NCBI GenBank assembly: GCA_905479295.1
Contig: CAJQLY010000033.1
Location: 1 to 54,532, forward strand
DNA: 54,532 bases
Direction of reading: 5' to 3'
Source: an uncultured Gammaproteobacteria bacterium
GTDB taxonomy: Bacteria > Pseudomonadota > Gammaproteobacteria > UBA4575
Shown here: positions 35,945 to 44,557 of the stretch, piece after piece
Layout of the letters: each line of letters starts with the position of its first letter
Numbering within the stretch: the first letter of the stretch is position 1
Translations under genes and position numbers: made by a program
Notes under the pieces: model-generated
Told to the model about the DNA's origin: nothing
Database searches by the model: none
What the model saw: the letters and a program-made list of their open reading frames with translations, nothing else

Positions 35945-38900
35945 ATGCATTATTTAGACACTAAATTGCCCAGCGCAACCAAAAGTAAAAAATCTTGGGG
36001 CCAGCTCTATGGCTGCTCAAAAAGTCTTGCGATCAGTAATGCGATCAAACAGCATCAAGGTTTAGTTGTGGTGGTTACTGAAGACTCTTCTAGTAGCCAT
36101 CAATTACATACTGAATTACGTTTTATTCACGCCACTATGGAAAACTTCTTAAGCTTTCCAGAATGGGAAACTCTACCCTACGACGTATTCTCACCACATG
36201 AAGATATTGTCTCAGAGCGAGTGGCCACGCTACAGAAGCTACCCAAGATCGAACAGGGCGTTATCGTCTTACCTATCTCAACCTGCATGCAACGCGTGCC
36301 TCCCAAAGAATTTGTTGCTAGCTTTTCAGTCAGCCTTGAAGTCGGCCAGAACATTCAACCCGAAAAATTAAAACGCACTCTAGTAAGCGCTGGATATAAC
36401 CCTGTCTCACAGGTAATGACACGCGGTGAATTCACCAGTCGCGCTTCGATTATTGATTTCTTCCCTATGGGTTCATCATTACCTTATCGAGTAGAATTTT
36501 TTGATGATGAAATCGATACTATTCGTACCTTTGATATCGAAAAACAGGTTTCTCTAGAAAAGGTTCAGCGTATTGAAATCTTGCCAGCGCGTGAGATACC
36601 GACCAATGAGGAAGCGATTAAAGCTTTCCGTCAACGCTATCGCGCCAAGTTAGCCGGTGATCCGAACAAGAGCTTAATCTACCAAGAGGTCAGTAATGGC
36701 CACTTCCCTGCTGGTATTGAGTATTACCAGCCCCTGTTTTTTGATCAAACCATTCGGCTATTTGACTATTTTCCTGAAAATACACTATTTGTTATGGTCG
36801 ATGAAATTGCACAGGTAGCAGAAGAATTTGAGCAAGAATTATTCCATCGTTACGAACAACGCCGACATGATATTGAGCGCCCTGTGCTGCCACCTGCGGA
36901 ACTCTATCTCAGCGCTGCCGATACCTTAAATGAATTTGGAAAAGCTCTCTGTATTCAGGTCCATGGGCATAAGATTGACGAGCATCTTAAGCCAAATACT
37001 AACTTTCCGATTTCAACATTACCAGCGATTCAAATCGATACGCGGCAAGAAGATCCTGCAGGCTTATTAAAAGCCTTCTTAGAGCAACGAGTAGATAAGA
37101 CTGTATTTATAGCTGAATCACTCGGTCGACGTGAATTTCTGAATGAAACCCTACGCAGCTTCGGTATCAAACCTACCGTCGATAGTGATTGGTTTAGCTT
37201 TAGCGAAAGCTCAGAATCCACCCATCTGTTAGTTGCACCTTTTGAAGAATCCATCTATCTGCAGAACGAACGTATTGCAATTATTTGTGAGAGCGCCTTA
37301 TTTGGTAATAAGGCACGTCAGCGCACCCGTAAGCGTCGCACACGTGACGCAGATGCCGTTTTTCAGAATCTGAGTGAACTGACTCCAGGTGCGCCTATAG
37401 TGCATGAAGAACATGGTGTAGGCCGTTATATTGGTCTCCAATCATTAGATATAGATGGTGACGGTACTGAATTTCTTACGATTGAGTACTATGGTGGTGA
37501 CAAGCTCTATGTACCTGTTGCTAACCTCCATCTAGTTAGTCGCTATACCGGTAGTGGTGCAGAAAATGCGCCTTGGCACAAATTGGGGAATGACCAATGG
37601 TCACGTGCACGCCAAAAGGCTGCTGAACGTGCTCGGGATGTCGCCGCTGAATTATTAGACGTCTATGCTAGACGAGAAGCAAAGAAAGGTATTTTCTTCG
37701 ACACCGATTTACTAGAATACAACACCTTTGCCGGTAGCTTTGCTTACGAAGAAACACCCGACCAGCAATCCGCCATCGACGATGTATTATCTGATATGGG
37801 CTCCAGTAAGCCTATGGATCGTGTGGTCTGTGGCGATGTTGGCTTCGGCAAGACTGAAGTCGCAATGCGCGCTGTCTTTATCGCTGCTAGTAATGGTAAA
37901 CAGGCAGCGGTACTAGCACCCACTACTCTACTAACACAGCAACATTACCAAAGCTTTTGTGATCGATTCGCTGAGTGGCCATTTCGTATAGAGGCCCTCT
38001 CTCGATTCAATTCAGCCAAAAAACAAAAAGAAATATTGGCTGACTTGAAAGCCGGCAAAGTCGATATCGTCATTGGCACCCATAAGCTATTCTCTGCCGA
38101 TATCGAGTGGAGAGATCTAGGGTTAATCGTAGTCGATGAAGAGCAACGCTTTGGTGTGCGACATAAAGAAAAGCTCAAGGCACTGCGAGCAGAGGTTGAT
38201 ATGTTGACGCTGACAGCAACCCCTATCCCACGCACATTAAACATGTCACTCAGTGGCCTACGTGACCTCTCGATTATTGCAACTCCACCAAGTCATCGTC
38301 ATGCCATCAAGACTTTTGTCTCGGAATGGAATGATGCCGCCATCACTGAAGCCTGTGTACGCGAACTGAAACGTGGCGGACAGATCTACTTCTTACATAA
38401 TGAAGTAAAGACCATTGAGAAGATTGCAAAACAGTTAGAGGATCTGATACCACATGCCAAGGTACGTGCTGCACATGGCCAATTAGCGGAGCGCGAGCTG
38501 GAAGAAGTGATGCTCGATTTTTATCATGCTCGCTTCAATATCCTCGTCTGCACCACTATTGTCGAGAGTGGTATTGATGTTTCTACGGCTAACACCATTA
38601 TTATCAATCGTGCTGACAAACTTGGTCTCAGCCAATTACACCAGCTGCGAGGTCGTGTTGGTCGCTCACATCATAGAGCCTATGCCTATCTATTGGCACC
38701 ACCACGTAAATTGATGACACCAGATGCGGTTAAACGCTTAGATGCAATTGAGTCCTTAGAAGAGCTTGGTGTTGGCTTTACCCTCGCCACACATGACCTT
38801 GAGATACGTGGTGCTGGTGAATTATTAGGTGAAGAACAAAGTGGTCAGATACAAGAAGTCGGCTATACCATGTATAACGAACTACTCGCCAGAGCAGTAC

Positions 38901-39397
38901 AAGCCTTACGCTCAGGCCAATTGCCAGAAACTGATCGGCCATTAGACCACGGCTCAGAAGTCGAGCTAGGTGAAGCAGCCTTACTACCAAACACCTATGT
39001 ACCAGATGTTCATATGCGTTTGGTATTGTATAAACGTATCGCTAGCGCCACTTCGGTAGAACAGTTAAAAGACCTACAAATTGAACTGATTGATCGCTTC
39101 GGCCTCTTACCTGACGCTGCTAAGCATCTGTTTGCCAGCACAGAACTGAAGCTTTACTGTGCTGGCCTAGGGATTATTAAGATTGCAGTACATGAGGATG
39201 GCGGTCGTATCGTCTTTGACAAAGAACCAAAAATTAATGTAACAGCACTGCTTGGCTTGTTGCAAAACGAACCATCTGTATTCAGACTAGTCGGAAACGA
39301 GAAGTTATACTTCACATTAGAATTAGATACCGTTGATAAACGCATTGATTATATTTTGCAATTGATCAATAACATCGCCATTCGAGAGGCCGCGTGA
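35945..39397 (+). CDS. mfd: Transcription-repair coupling factor Mfd
   Basis: An 1150-residue DNA translocase that removes stalled RNA polymerase and recruits UvrA. Domain order is standard. The N-terminal UvrB-like region has FPEWETLPYDVFSPHEDIVSER and FTSRASIIDFFP. The RNA-polymerase-interacting domain has PGAPIVHEEHGVGRYIGLQSL (about 480-500). The RecG-like helicase has Walker A GDVGFGKTEVAMRA (about 630-643), DEEQRFGVRHKEKL, TATPIPRTLNMSLSGLRDLS, ESGIDVSTANTIIINRAD and QLRGRVGRSHHRAYAYLL. The C-terminal D7 domain starts near EAALLPNTYVPD. Full length. It overlaps csiV by four bases. Confidence 0.97.
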   Translation: MHYLDTKLPSATKSKKSWGQLYGCSKSLAISNAIKQHQGLVVVVTEDSSSSHQLHTELRFIHATMENFLSFPEWETLPYDVFSPHEDIVSERVATLQKLPKIEQGVIVLPISTCMQRVPPKEFVASFSVSLEVGQNIQPEKLKRTLVSAGYNPVSQVMTRGEFTSRASIIDFFPMGSSLPYRVEFFDDEIDTIRTFDIEKQVSLEKVQRIEILPAREIPTNEEAIKAFRQRYRAKLAGDPNKSLIYQEVSNGHFPAGIEYYQPLFFDQTIRLFDYFPENTLFVMVDEIAQVAEEFEQELFHRYEQRRHDIERPVLPPAELYLSAADTLNEFGKALCIQVHGHKIDEHLKPNTNFPISTLPAIQIDTRQEDPAGLLKAFLEQRVDKTVFIAESLGRREFLNETLRSFGIKPTVDSDWFSFSESSESTHLLVAPFEESIYLQNERIAIICESALFGNKARQRTRKRRTRDADAVFQNLSELTPGAPIVHEEHGVGRYIGLQSLDIDGDGTEFLTIEYYGGDKLYVPVANLHLVSRYTGSGAENAPWHKLGNDQWSRARQKAAERARDVAAELLDVYARREAKKGIFFDTDLLEYNTFAGSFAYEETPDQQSAIDDVLSDMGSSKPMDRVVCGDVGFGKTEVAMRAVFIAASNGKQAAVLAPTTLLTQQHYQSFCDRFAEWPFRIEALSRFNSAKKQKEILADLKAGKVDIVIGTHKLFSADIEWRDLGLIVVDEEQRFGVRHKEKLKALRAEVDMLTLTATPIPRTLNMSLSGLRDLSIIATPPSHRHAIKTFVSEWNDAAITEACVRELKRGGQIYFLHNEVKTIEKIAKQLEDLIPHAKVRAAHGQLAERELEEVMLDFYHARFNILVCTTIVESGIDVSTANTIIINRADKLGLSQLHQLRGRVGRSHHRAYAYLLAPPRKLMTPDAVKRLDAIESLEELGVGFTLATHDLEIRGAGELLGEEQSGQIQEVGYTMYNELLARAVQALRSGQLPETDRPLDHGSEVELGEAALLPNTYVPDVHMRLVLYKRIASATSVEQLKDLQIELIDRFGLLPDAAKHLFASTELKLYCAGLGIIKIAVHEDGGRIVFDKEPKINVTALLGLLQNEPSVFRLVGNEKLYFTLELDTVDKRIDYILQLINNIAIREAA

Positions 39398-40551
39398 ATA
39401 GAGCATTCTTTTTCATAAGCATAGCCCTACTTACTTTTAGCGAGTATGCCAGCGCGCAAAAAGACTATGCCTTTGAGATTATTTTTTTCACACCTAGTGA
39501 AATCCAACGCCCATATGAAGAACTTCCCAGCCTAGAGCCTGTACCTGCCCTGGCACAGGGTATCGACTTAGATGAATTACGTGCCCTACTACTTAAAAGA
39601 TCAGAACAGCAACTATTTAAAGATATCAGCGAAATACATCAGCAACCTAGCAATATAGAAGGACCTGATGCAGAAATCGATGAATTTACCGATGCTAGCC
39701 CTACGTCAATACGATTCAGTAACAATACGCCTTTACTACATAACATCCCTATAAACAGCCTAACGCCTACCAATACTCATTCTAGACAGAATCTTATAAT
39801 CCGTGCTTTGATCGAGCCAGAGCTGGCCTCAACATCAGACATTCCCAGCGCCATTGTCGAACCACTACCAATAGACCTAGCTGAGAACTTTGAGGTCACT
39901 TTACCCAAATTAGAAGCAATTGAGGCTTTTACTCAATGGTTACCACTAGGTAGTAATGATTTACAGTTAAGTGATTTGATAACCAAGTTAGAAAAGAAAG
40001 CTGGCTATCGTGTCTTGCATCACATGGCTTGGCGGCAGCCTGCAAGCAATGCCAGTAATAGTAAAGCTATCGCCGTATATGCAGGTTTTAGTTACCAAAA
40101 TAAGGTTGCACCTCCATCAGAGGCTATTTTAGAGGCGCAAACAACTGATATAGCCAAGGCCTCTGAGGTCGTCAGTATTGCCTTAGAAGAAACTCAAACA
40201 ATCGATTTTGATGCTGTAGAGCACACAGGTCTATTACAGAAAAGCTTCAATGAACTGAGTGAGCAGGCAACCATAACTATAGACCCTGATGTCATACATG
40301 AGTTAGAAGGTAGCTTAAAAGTTGAAGTAGGACGTTACCTACATTTATATACCGACCTGGTGCTCAGGATCGAGCAGTTAGAAGACAATAATGAGCAGCA
40401 AGACCTTCATTACACACCAGCTATGGACAATTTTCGCATTAAAAACCACCATCGCATGCGCAGTCGCCAAATCTATTATATAGATCATCCGATGCTAGGA
40501 ATTTTAGTCCAAGCAACTCCAATCAGTGAACCCAAGCCAGAGAAGTTATAA
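39394..40551 (+). CDS. csiV: CsiV-family (peptidoglycan-binding) periplasmic protein
   Basis: A 385-residue exported protein with signal peptide MNRAFFFISIALLTFSEYAS. The mature start (KDYAFEIIFFTPSEIQRPYEELP) and the C-terminal region LEGSLKVEVGRYLHLYTDLVLR (about 304-325) followed by RMRSRQIYYIDHPMLGILVQATPI fit the CsiV family (PF10972), which is usually found right after mfd. CsiV in Acinetobacter is linked to peptidoglycan recycling; its role here is inferred from family. The middle section is long and acidic and less conserved. Coupled to mfd by an ATGA-type overlap (GTG start). Confidence 0.8.
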   Translation: MNRAFFFISIALLTFSEYASAQKDYAFEIIFFTPSEIQRPYEELPSLEPVPALAQGIDLDELRALLLKRSEQQLFKDISEIHQQPSNIEGPDAEIDEFTDASPTSIRFSNNTPLLHNIPINSLTPTNTHSRQNLIIRALIEPELASTSDIPSAIVEPLPIDLAENFEVTLPKLEAIEAFTQWLPLGSNDLQLSDLITKLEKKAGYRVLHHMAWRQPASNASNSKAIAVYAGFSYQNKVAPPSEAILEAQTTDIAKASEVVSIALEETQTIDFDAVEHTGLLQKSFNELSEQATITIDPDVIHELEGSLKVEVGRYLHLYTDLVLRIEQLEDNNEQQDLHYTPAMDNFRIKNHHRMRSRQIYYIDHPMLGILVQATPISEPKPEKL

Positions 40552-40615
40552 CAAGAGCCAAGTAATTAAATAGTCCATCCAGTTATTACTTGAGTTATCA
40601 GCAGTGGTTTAGGGT

Positions 40616-41359
40616 TTAACTCACCTGCAACAAGCCACTAATCAATGCCTGCACTTTCTTTGTTGCTATCTGCGTACACTGAGTAATCAGCTCCATTGTA
40701 ATCTCTTCTTGACTGCGACCAGCCGCCCAATTGACCGACATGGCACAATGCGCATAAGCCATTTCTAACTCACGTGCTAACGCCGCCTCAGGCATTCCTG
40801 TCATACCTACAATATCGCAGCCATCACGCTCTAGACGATCGATCTCAGCTGTAGTTTCTAGCCTTGGTCCCTGTGTTGCGGCATAGCAGCCACCATCATA
40901 GCAATCCAAGTCCATGTTGATGCTAGCAGCCAATAGGTGTTGCCGAAGCGTTTCATCATAGGGCCGTGAAAAATCAATATGCTTTACCTGCTGCAGATCC
41001 TGCTCAAAAAAGGTATGTGGGCGATCATAGGTGTAATCGATGATCTGTTTTGGAATAACTAAGCGGGTGGGATAGATATCAGCATGAATCGATCCTACTG
41101 CAGCCACTGCAACGATGGATTTAATATTCTTCTCTCGTAATGCCCAAAGATTTGCACGGTAATTAATCATATGCGGTGGGATGGTGTGCGCTGAACCGTG
41201 ACGGGGAATGAAAATCACTTCGCAGTCAGCGTATTCACCATGACTAATGGGGCCTGAAGGTGTGCCATAAGGTGTTCGCATCACCTCTTGTTTAATAATT
41301 TTAAGCCCAGGAAATGATTTTAATCCAGTGCCACCAATAATTGCGATCTTTGCGCTCAT
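40616..41359 (-). CDS. mtnP: S-methyl-5'-thioinosine/thioadenosine phosphorylase
   Basis: A 247-residue purine-nucleoside phosphorylase of the MTAP family. Motifs: IAIIGGTGLKSFPG, TPYGTPSGPISHGEYAD, FIPRHGSAHTIPPHMINYRANL (about residues 51-72), CYAATQGPRLETTAEI and the DIVGMTGMPEAALARELEM region (about 184-202) with the active-site Met. In gammaproteobacteria such as Pseudomonas the member of this group acts on methylthioinosine. The hypoxanthine phosphoribosyltransferase gene directly upstream favours that use, since hypoxanthine is the product. Substrate choice between MTA and MTI cannot be settled by eye. It overlaps hpt by four bases. Confidence 0.88.
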   Translation of the reverse strand: MSAKIAIIGGTGLKSFPGLKIIKQEVMRTPYGTPSGPISHGEYADCEVIFIPRHGSAHTIPPHMINYRANLWALREKNIKSIVAVAAVGSIHADIYPTRLVIPKQIIDYTYDRPHTFFEQDLQQVKHIDFSRPYDETLRQHLLAASINMDLDCYDGGCYAATQGPRLETTAEIDRLERDGCDIVGMTGMPEAALARELEMAYAHCAMSVNWAAGRSQEEITMELITQCTQIATKKVQALISGLLQVS

Positions 41360-41913
41360 ACTTCTCTCAATGCGTAGATATCGGCTAAGTCTCTAAAGTA
41401 CCCTTGATAATCCATACCATAGCCATAGACATAACGATCGGCCACTTCTAAACCGATCACATCAGGCATCAAGGTGTGTTTACGTTGCTGTTTATTTTTA
41501 TACAGTAGCACCGCACTGAAGATCTGCTTGGCCCCCTGCACTTTACAATACGAGACCAGTTCCTGCAGTGTGTCTCCTTCATCAAAGATATCATCTACCA
41601 ATAAGACCGTTTCACCAGCTAAGGCATGTTGCGGCTGCTTATGCCAATGTAACTGCCCACCCACAGTTTTATCTTGGTAACGCGCAACTTGAAGATAATC
41701 CAAACGACTGTATATTTTAAGTGCACGGATTAAATCTGCCGTCAGTGGCATACCACCATTCATCACTGCAATAACAATAGGTCGAGTGCCAGCTAATAAT
41801 TGATCTGTTACAGCAGCCATTTGTATAACTGCAGCTGCGATCTCTGTTTGCGTATAGATCAAATCAGATTTATTTAGAATCTGCTGCAAATCTTCCTGCT
41901 TTGGTACCGTCAT
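41356..41913 (-). CDS. hpt: Hypoxanthine-guanine phosphoribosyltransferase
   Basis: A 185-residue type I phosphoribosyltransferase. PRPP-binding signature is ETVLLVDDIFDEGDTLQELV (about residues 99-118), with the earlier VIAVMNGGMPLTADLIRAL and the late FSAVLLYKNKQQRK and VIGLEVADRYVYGYGMDYQGYFRDL, which are typical of Hpt. It recycles hypoxanthine to IMP. Coupled to the methylthio-nucleoside phosphorylase downstream, giving a small purine-salvage unit from polyamine-derived methylthioadenosine. Confidence 0.93.
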   Translation of the reverse strand: MTVPKQEDLQQILNKSDLIYTQTEIAAAVIQMAAVTDQLLAGTRPIVIAVMNGGMPLTADLIRALKIYSRLDYLQVARYQDKTVGGQLHWHKQPQHALAGETVLLVDDIFDEGDTLQELVSYCKVQGAKQIFSAVLLYKNKQQRKHTLMPDVIGLEVADRYVYGYGMDYQGYFRDLADIYALREV

Positions 41914-41934
41914 AATTTATAATATATCTCGTAT

Positions 41935-43062
41935 TTATGCTTGTGTTGACGGTTGTATTGCTAAGCCTTTGATGGCTGCACTGTCTTCAACATAGAGTGA
42001 ACGCGATGGAAAGGCCATTTCTGCATCATGTTGCTCGATGATGTCAGCAATCTGTAGTAAGACATCTTGCTTAATCTCATGGAACCGTACCCAGTCAGTA
42101 GTCTTGGTAAAGGTATAGACCATGAAGTCAACTGAGGATGCATTAAATTCAGTGAAGTTCACAATCAATGTTTGTGTTTGATCAATTTCTTTATGAGTAC
42201 GCAGCATCTGCGTGACCGCAGCAACAATTGCATCCATCTGCTTAATGTCCACATAGCGCAATCCAATGCTTTCATAGATTCGACGGTTTGACATACGTGA
42301 TGCATTTTCAATAGCAATTGAAGCAAACACTGAATTCGGCACATAGATAGGTCGTTTATCAAACGAGCGGATAACCGTCAGACGCCAACCGATATTTTCA
42401 ACTATGCCTTCGATCTCACGATCTGGTGAACGTATCCAGTCACCTTCACTAAAGGGACGATCTAAGTAAATGGTCAGGGCACCAAAGAAGTTAGCTAATA
42501 GATCTTTCGCTGCAAAACCAATTGCAATACCCCCCATACCACCGAATGCCAGCACACCCGAGACACTAAAACCAAGTGTCTGCATAACAATAAGTGCCGT
42601 CGTTATAATAACTGCGGTGCGCAATAATTTACCGATAGCACGAATAGCTGTGACATCAGTACCGGTACTCTTTTCTTTAGCCATTTGAATACTGGCTTGC
42701 TGTATGCCGGTAATAAAGACCATCAAACCCCAAGCTAAAGTGATGATAATCAAGACATGGCGCACTGTGCCTATTAAGTCGATCAACCCACTAACATTAC
42801 CCTGATTGGCAATCTCAACTGCAAATGAGATTCCAGCAATCAAAATCAGATAATTAACACGGGTATGCAAGGCATCGACTAAAGCATCGTCCCATAGATT
42901 ACTCGTTTTGGCCGCACTTAGGGCTAACTTCGCTATTAGATAACGTGCAATCAGTGATGCTGTTAACACCAGTAAGACGATGATGAAGACTTCATAAACC
43001 CATAAGCTGACACCTCCAAATTCAAAGAGGTTAATCAACGGATCTATTAATAGTTCTTTCAT
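41935..43062 (-). CDS. MscS-family mechanosensitive ion channel
   Basis: A 375-residue membrane protein. Four N-terminal helices are visible (VYEVFIIVLLVLTASLIARYL; VNYLILIAGISFAVEIA; HVLIIITLAWGLMVFITG; TAVIITTALIVMQTLGFS). The MscS pore helix follows: GVLAFGGMGGIAIGFAAKDLLANFFGALTIYLDRPFSEGDWI (about residues 173-214). The soluble vestibule has EGIVENIGWRLTVIRSFDKR and IYVPNSVFASIAIEN. It is a YbdG/YnaI-like medium-sized member, an osmotic safety valve. It lies between nagZ (3 bases) and hpt (21 bases) on the same strand. Confidence 0.92.
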   Translation of the reverse strand: MKELLIDPLINLFEFGGVSLWVYEVFIIVLLVLTASLIARYLIAKLALSAAKTSNLWDDALVDALHTRVNYLILIAGISFAVEIANQGNVSGLIDLIGTVRHVLIIITLAWGLMVFITGIQQASIQMAKEKSTGTDVTAIRAIGKLLRTAVIITTALIVMQTLGFSVSGVLAFGGMGGIAIGFAAKDLLANFFGALTIYLDRPFSEGDWIRSPDREIEGIVENIGWRLTVIRSFDKRPIYVPNSVFASIAIENASRMSNRRIYESIGLRYVDIKQMDAIVAAVTQMLRTHKEIDQTQTLIVNFTEFNASSVDFMVYTFTKTTDWVRFHEIKQDVLLQIADIIEQHDAEMAFPSRSLYVEDSAAIKGLAIQPSTQA

Positions 43063-43065
43063 TAC

Positions 43066-44106
43066 TTAAGGCTCCAAATTAAGAGATAAACTTTCATTCT
43101 TCCCTAGGTCATCTATCCATGTGTCTAAAATTAATCGTGCTTCTACTGTTAATGGTTTAGCAGTACGCCCGTGGTATCGCGCCAAACGTAATTGCGAAGC
43201 TGGCATATTGTAATCATTCAAATAGTCTAACGCAGCAGGTACATCTTGTGGTCTGCTACAAATCAGTAGCATGTCACTACCCGCCTCTAAAGCCTGCTCT
43301 AAGCGAAATTCTATCGATCCCTGTGCGAGGGCACCTTGCATACTCAGGTCATCGCTAAAGATAACACCTTGAAATGATAGTTGTTGCCGTAGAATTTTTT
43401 TCAACCAAATGGGTGAAAGGCTTGCAGGTTTACTATCCACTGCTTGATAGATCACATGACTACTCATGACGCCAGCTAATTCATTTGCGATGAGACGCTG
43501 AAAAGGCACAATATCAGCATTCCAAATTTCAGCTTCTAAGCGCGTATCGATCGACACTTCGGTATGGGTATCCGCCTGAACACCACCATGACCTGGGAAG
43601 TGTTTAGCCACACTTTCCATACCACCTTCACGTAACCCTGATTGAAAGCTAATAGCCAAACGTGACAAGGCATCAATATCACTATGGAATGCACGATCGC
43701 CAATCACTGCACTCAAGCCATAATCAATATCTACCACTGGCGCAAAGCTCAAGTCGATACCAATCTCACGCAGCTCACAGGCTAATTGCTGTGCGAATAG
43801 ATGACTTAAATGCACTGCAGTCGCCGCATCTTGATCAAAGGCATGGCCTAAGTTACGCAGTGGAGGGAATGCAGTAAATCCTTCACGTAACCGCTGAACA
43901 CGGCCACCCTCTTGATCGATGGCAACTAATAAGCGTGGCGCCTTAATCGCATGTATCTCTGCGATTAAATCTTTAAACTGGCTCTTATCAGTGTAATTAC
44001 GCGTAAATAAAATAACACCACCAACAGCAGAATGCTCCAGCCAAGCTCGTTCCTGAGGGCTAATTTCAGTTCCTGCTAAATCAATCATTAACGGGCCGAT
44101 AGTCAT
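43066..44106 (-). CDS. nagZ: Beta-N-acetylhexosaminidase NagZ
   Basis: A 346-residue cytoplasmic glycoside hydrolase family 3 enzyme that removes GlcNAc from anhydro-muropeptides in peptidoglycan recycling. Motifs: FTRNYTDKSQFKDLIAEI, LLVAIDQEGGRVQRLREGF, LSFAPVVDIDYG, and the catalytic-loop KHFPGHGGVQADTHTEV (about residues 162-178) with the His/Asp pair. The Asp nucleophile is in VIFSDDLSMQGAL. I start at the ATG at 44106, which has GAGTGA upstream; a GTG three codons earlier is possible. Confidence 0.95.
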   Translation of the reverse strand: MTIGPLMIDLAGTEISPQERAWLEHSAVGGVILFTRNYTDKSQFKDLIAEIHAIKAPRLLVAIDQEGGRVQRLREGFTAFPPLRNLGHAFDQDAATAVHLSHLFAQQLACELREIGIDLSFAPVVDIDYGLSAVIGDRAFHSDIDALSRLAISFQSGLREGGMESVAKHFPGHGGVQADTHTEVSIDTRLEAEIWNADIVPFQRLIANELAGVMSSHVIYQAVDSKPASLSPIWLKKILRQQLSFQGVIFSDDLSMQGALAQGSIEFRLEQALEAGSDMLLICSRPQDVPAALDYLNDYNMPASQLRLARYHGRTAKPLTVEARLILDTWIDDLGKNESLSLNLEP

Positions 44107-44257
44107 AGTATTCACTCAAAAGTGGTGTAATTAAGTCAAGGTGGCTGTCGCAATCCAAATAGAATAGCTAGCTTTATTTAACTCCAATAATGCTACAACA
44201 GAAGGCAGTTTTGTATTAGTTTATTGCGTTTAGGGCGGGCTTTAAGCCAATGGAATT

Positions 44258-44282
44258 AAAAAAGGGCATTAGCAAATGCCCC
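44258..44282 (-). terminator. Orphan intrinsic terminator on the minus strand
   Basis: Stem GGGCATT (44264-44270) / AATGCCC (44275-44281), loop AGCA, with six A on the left side, which is a U-run when read on the minus strand. The nearest gene to its right (zapE) is on the plus strand, so no known minus-strand gene feeds it. Confidence 0.65.
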
Positions 44283-44540
44283 AAAAGCCTAAGAATAGGT
44301 GGAGAATAACAACACACAGGAACTAAATTGATTACAATGCCTGTTGTTCAGCTTATTAGGAGCAGATTTAATGCCAAATAAATATAACTATAAAAAACAA
44401 TAGCTTATAAAATAACAGTCGTATTAGAGGCGTTTAATCTGTCATAACTGTTACCTATCAGCACAATTGATATAAGTTAGTACAGTGGTTAAAGCCTTAT
44501 TCTTGGACGCAATAAGCGTTGTCTTAAAGCAGCAGCCAAC
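44283..44540 (-). ncRNA. Possible small non-coding RNA ending at the orphan terminator
   Basis: Inferred only from the orphan minus-strand terminator and the absence of any minus-strand gene between it and zapE. The inverted repeat at 44308-44348 could form a hairpin within it. The 5' end is not known; I could not place a strong promoter. It would be divergent from zapE and upstream of nagZ. Confidence 0.25.
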
Positions 44541-44557
44541 TAATTTTTAAAATACCT

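Larger units (their letters stand above)
44116..44557. other. 442-base gene-free region between nagZ and zapE
   Basis: No convincing protein gene. It contains a minus-strand-oriented terminator (44258-44282), a GGCTT-T-AAGCC repeat (44238-44248), and an imperfect inverted repeat AACAACACACAGG (44308-44320) with CCTGTTGTT (44340-44348). A 10-codon frame (44371-44403) with a good AGGAG site is also present. The terminator has no annotated upstream gene, which suggests a small minus-strand RNA. Confidence 0.5.

Noticed and set aside
40560-40591. AAGTAAT/ATTACTT inverted repeat between convergent csiV and mtnP
   Set aside because: A/T-rich 7-bp arms with an 18-base loop and no T-run; too weak to call a terminator.
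44371-44403. 10-codon frame MPNKYNYKKQ with AGGAG eight bases upstream
   Set aside because: The ribosome site is good, but the frame is too short and unlike any known leader peptide; kept only as a note within the 44.1-44.6 kb region.
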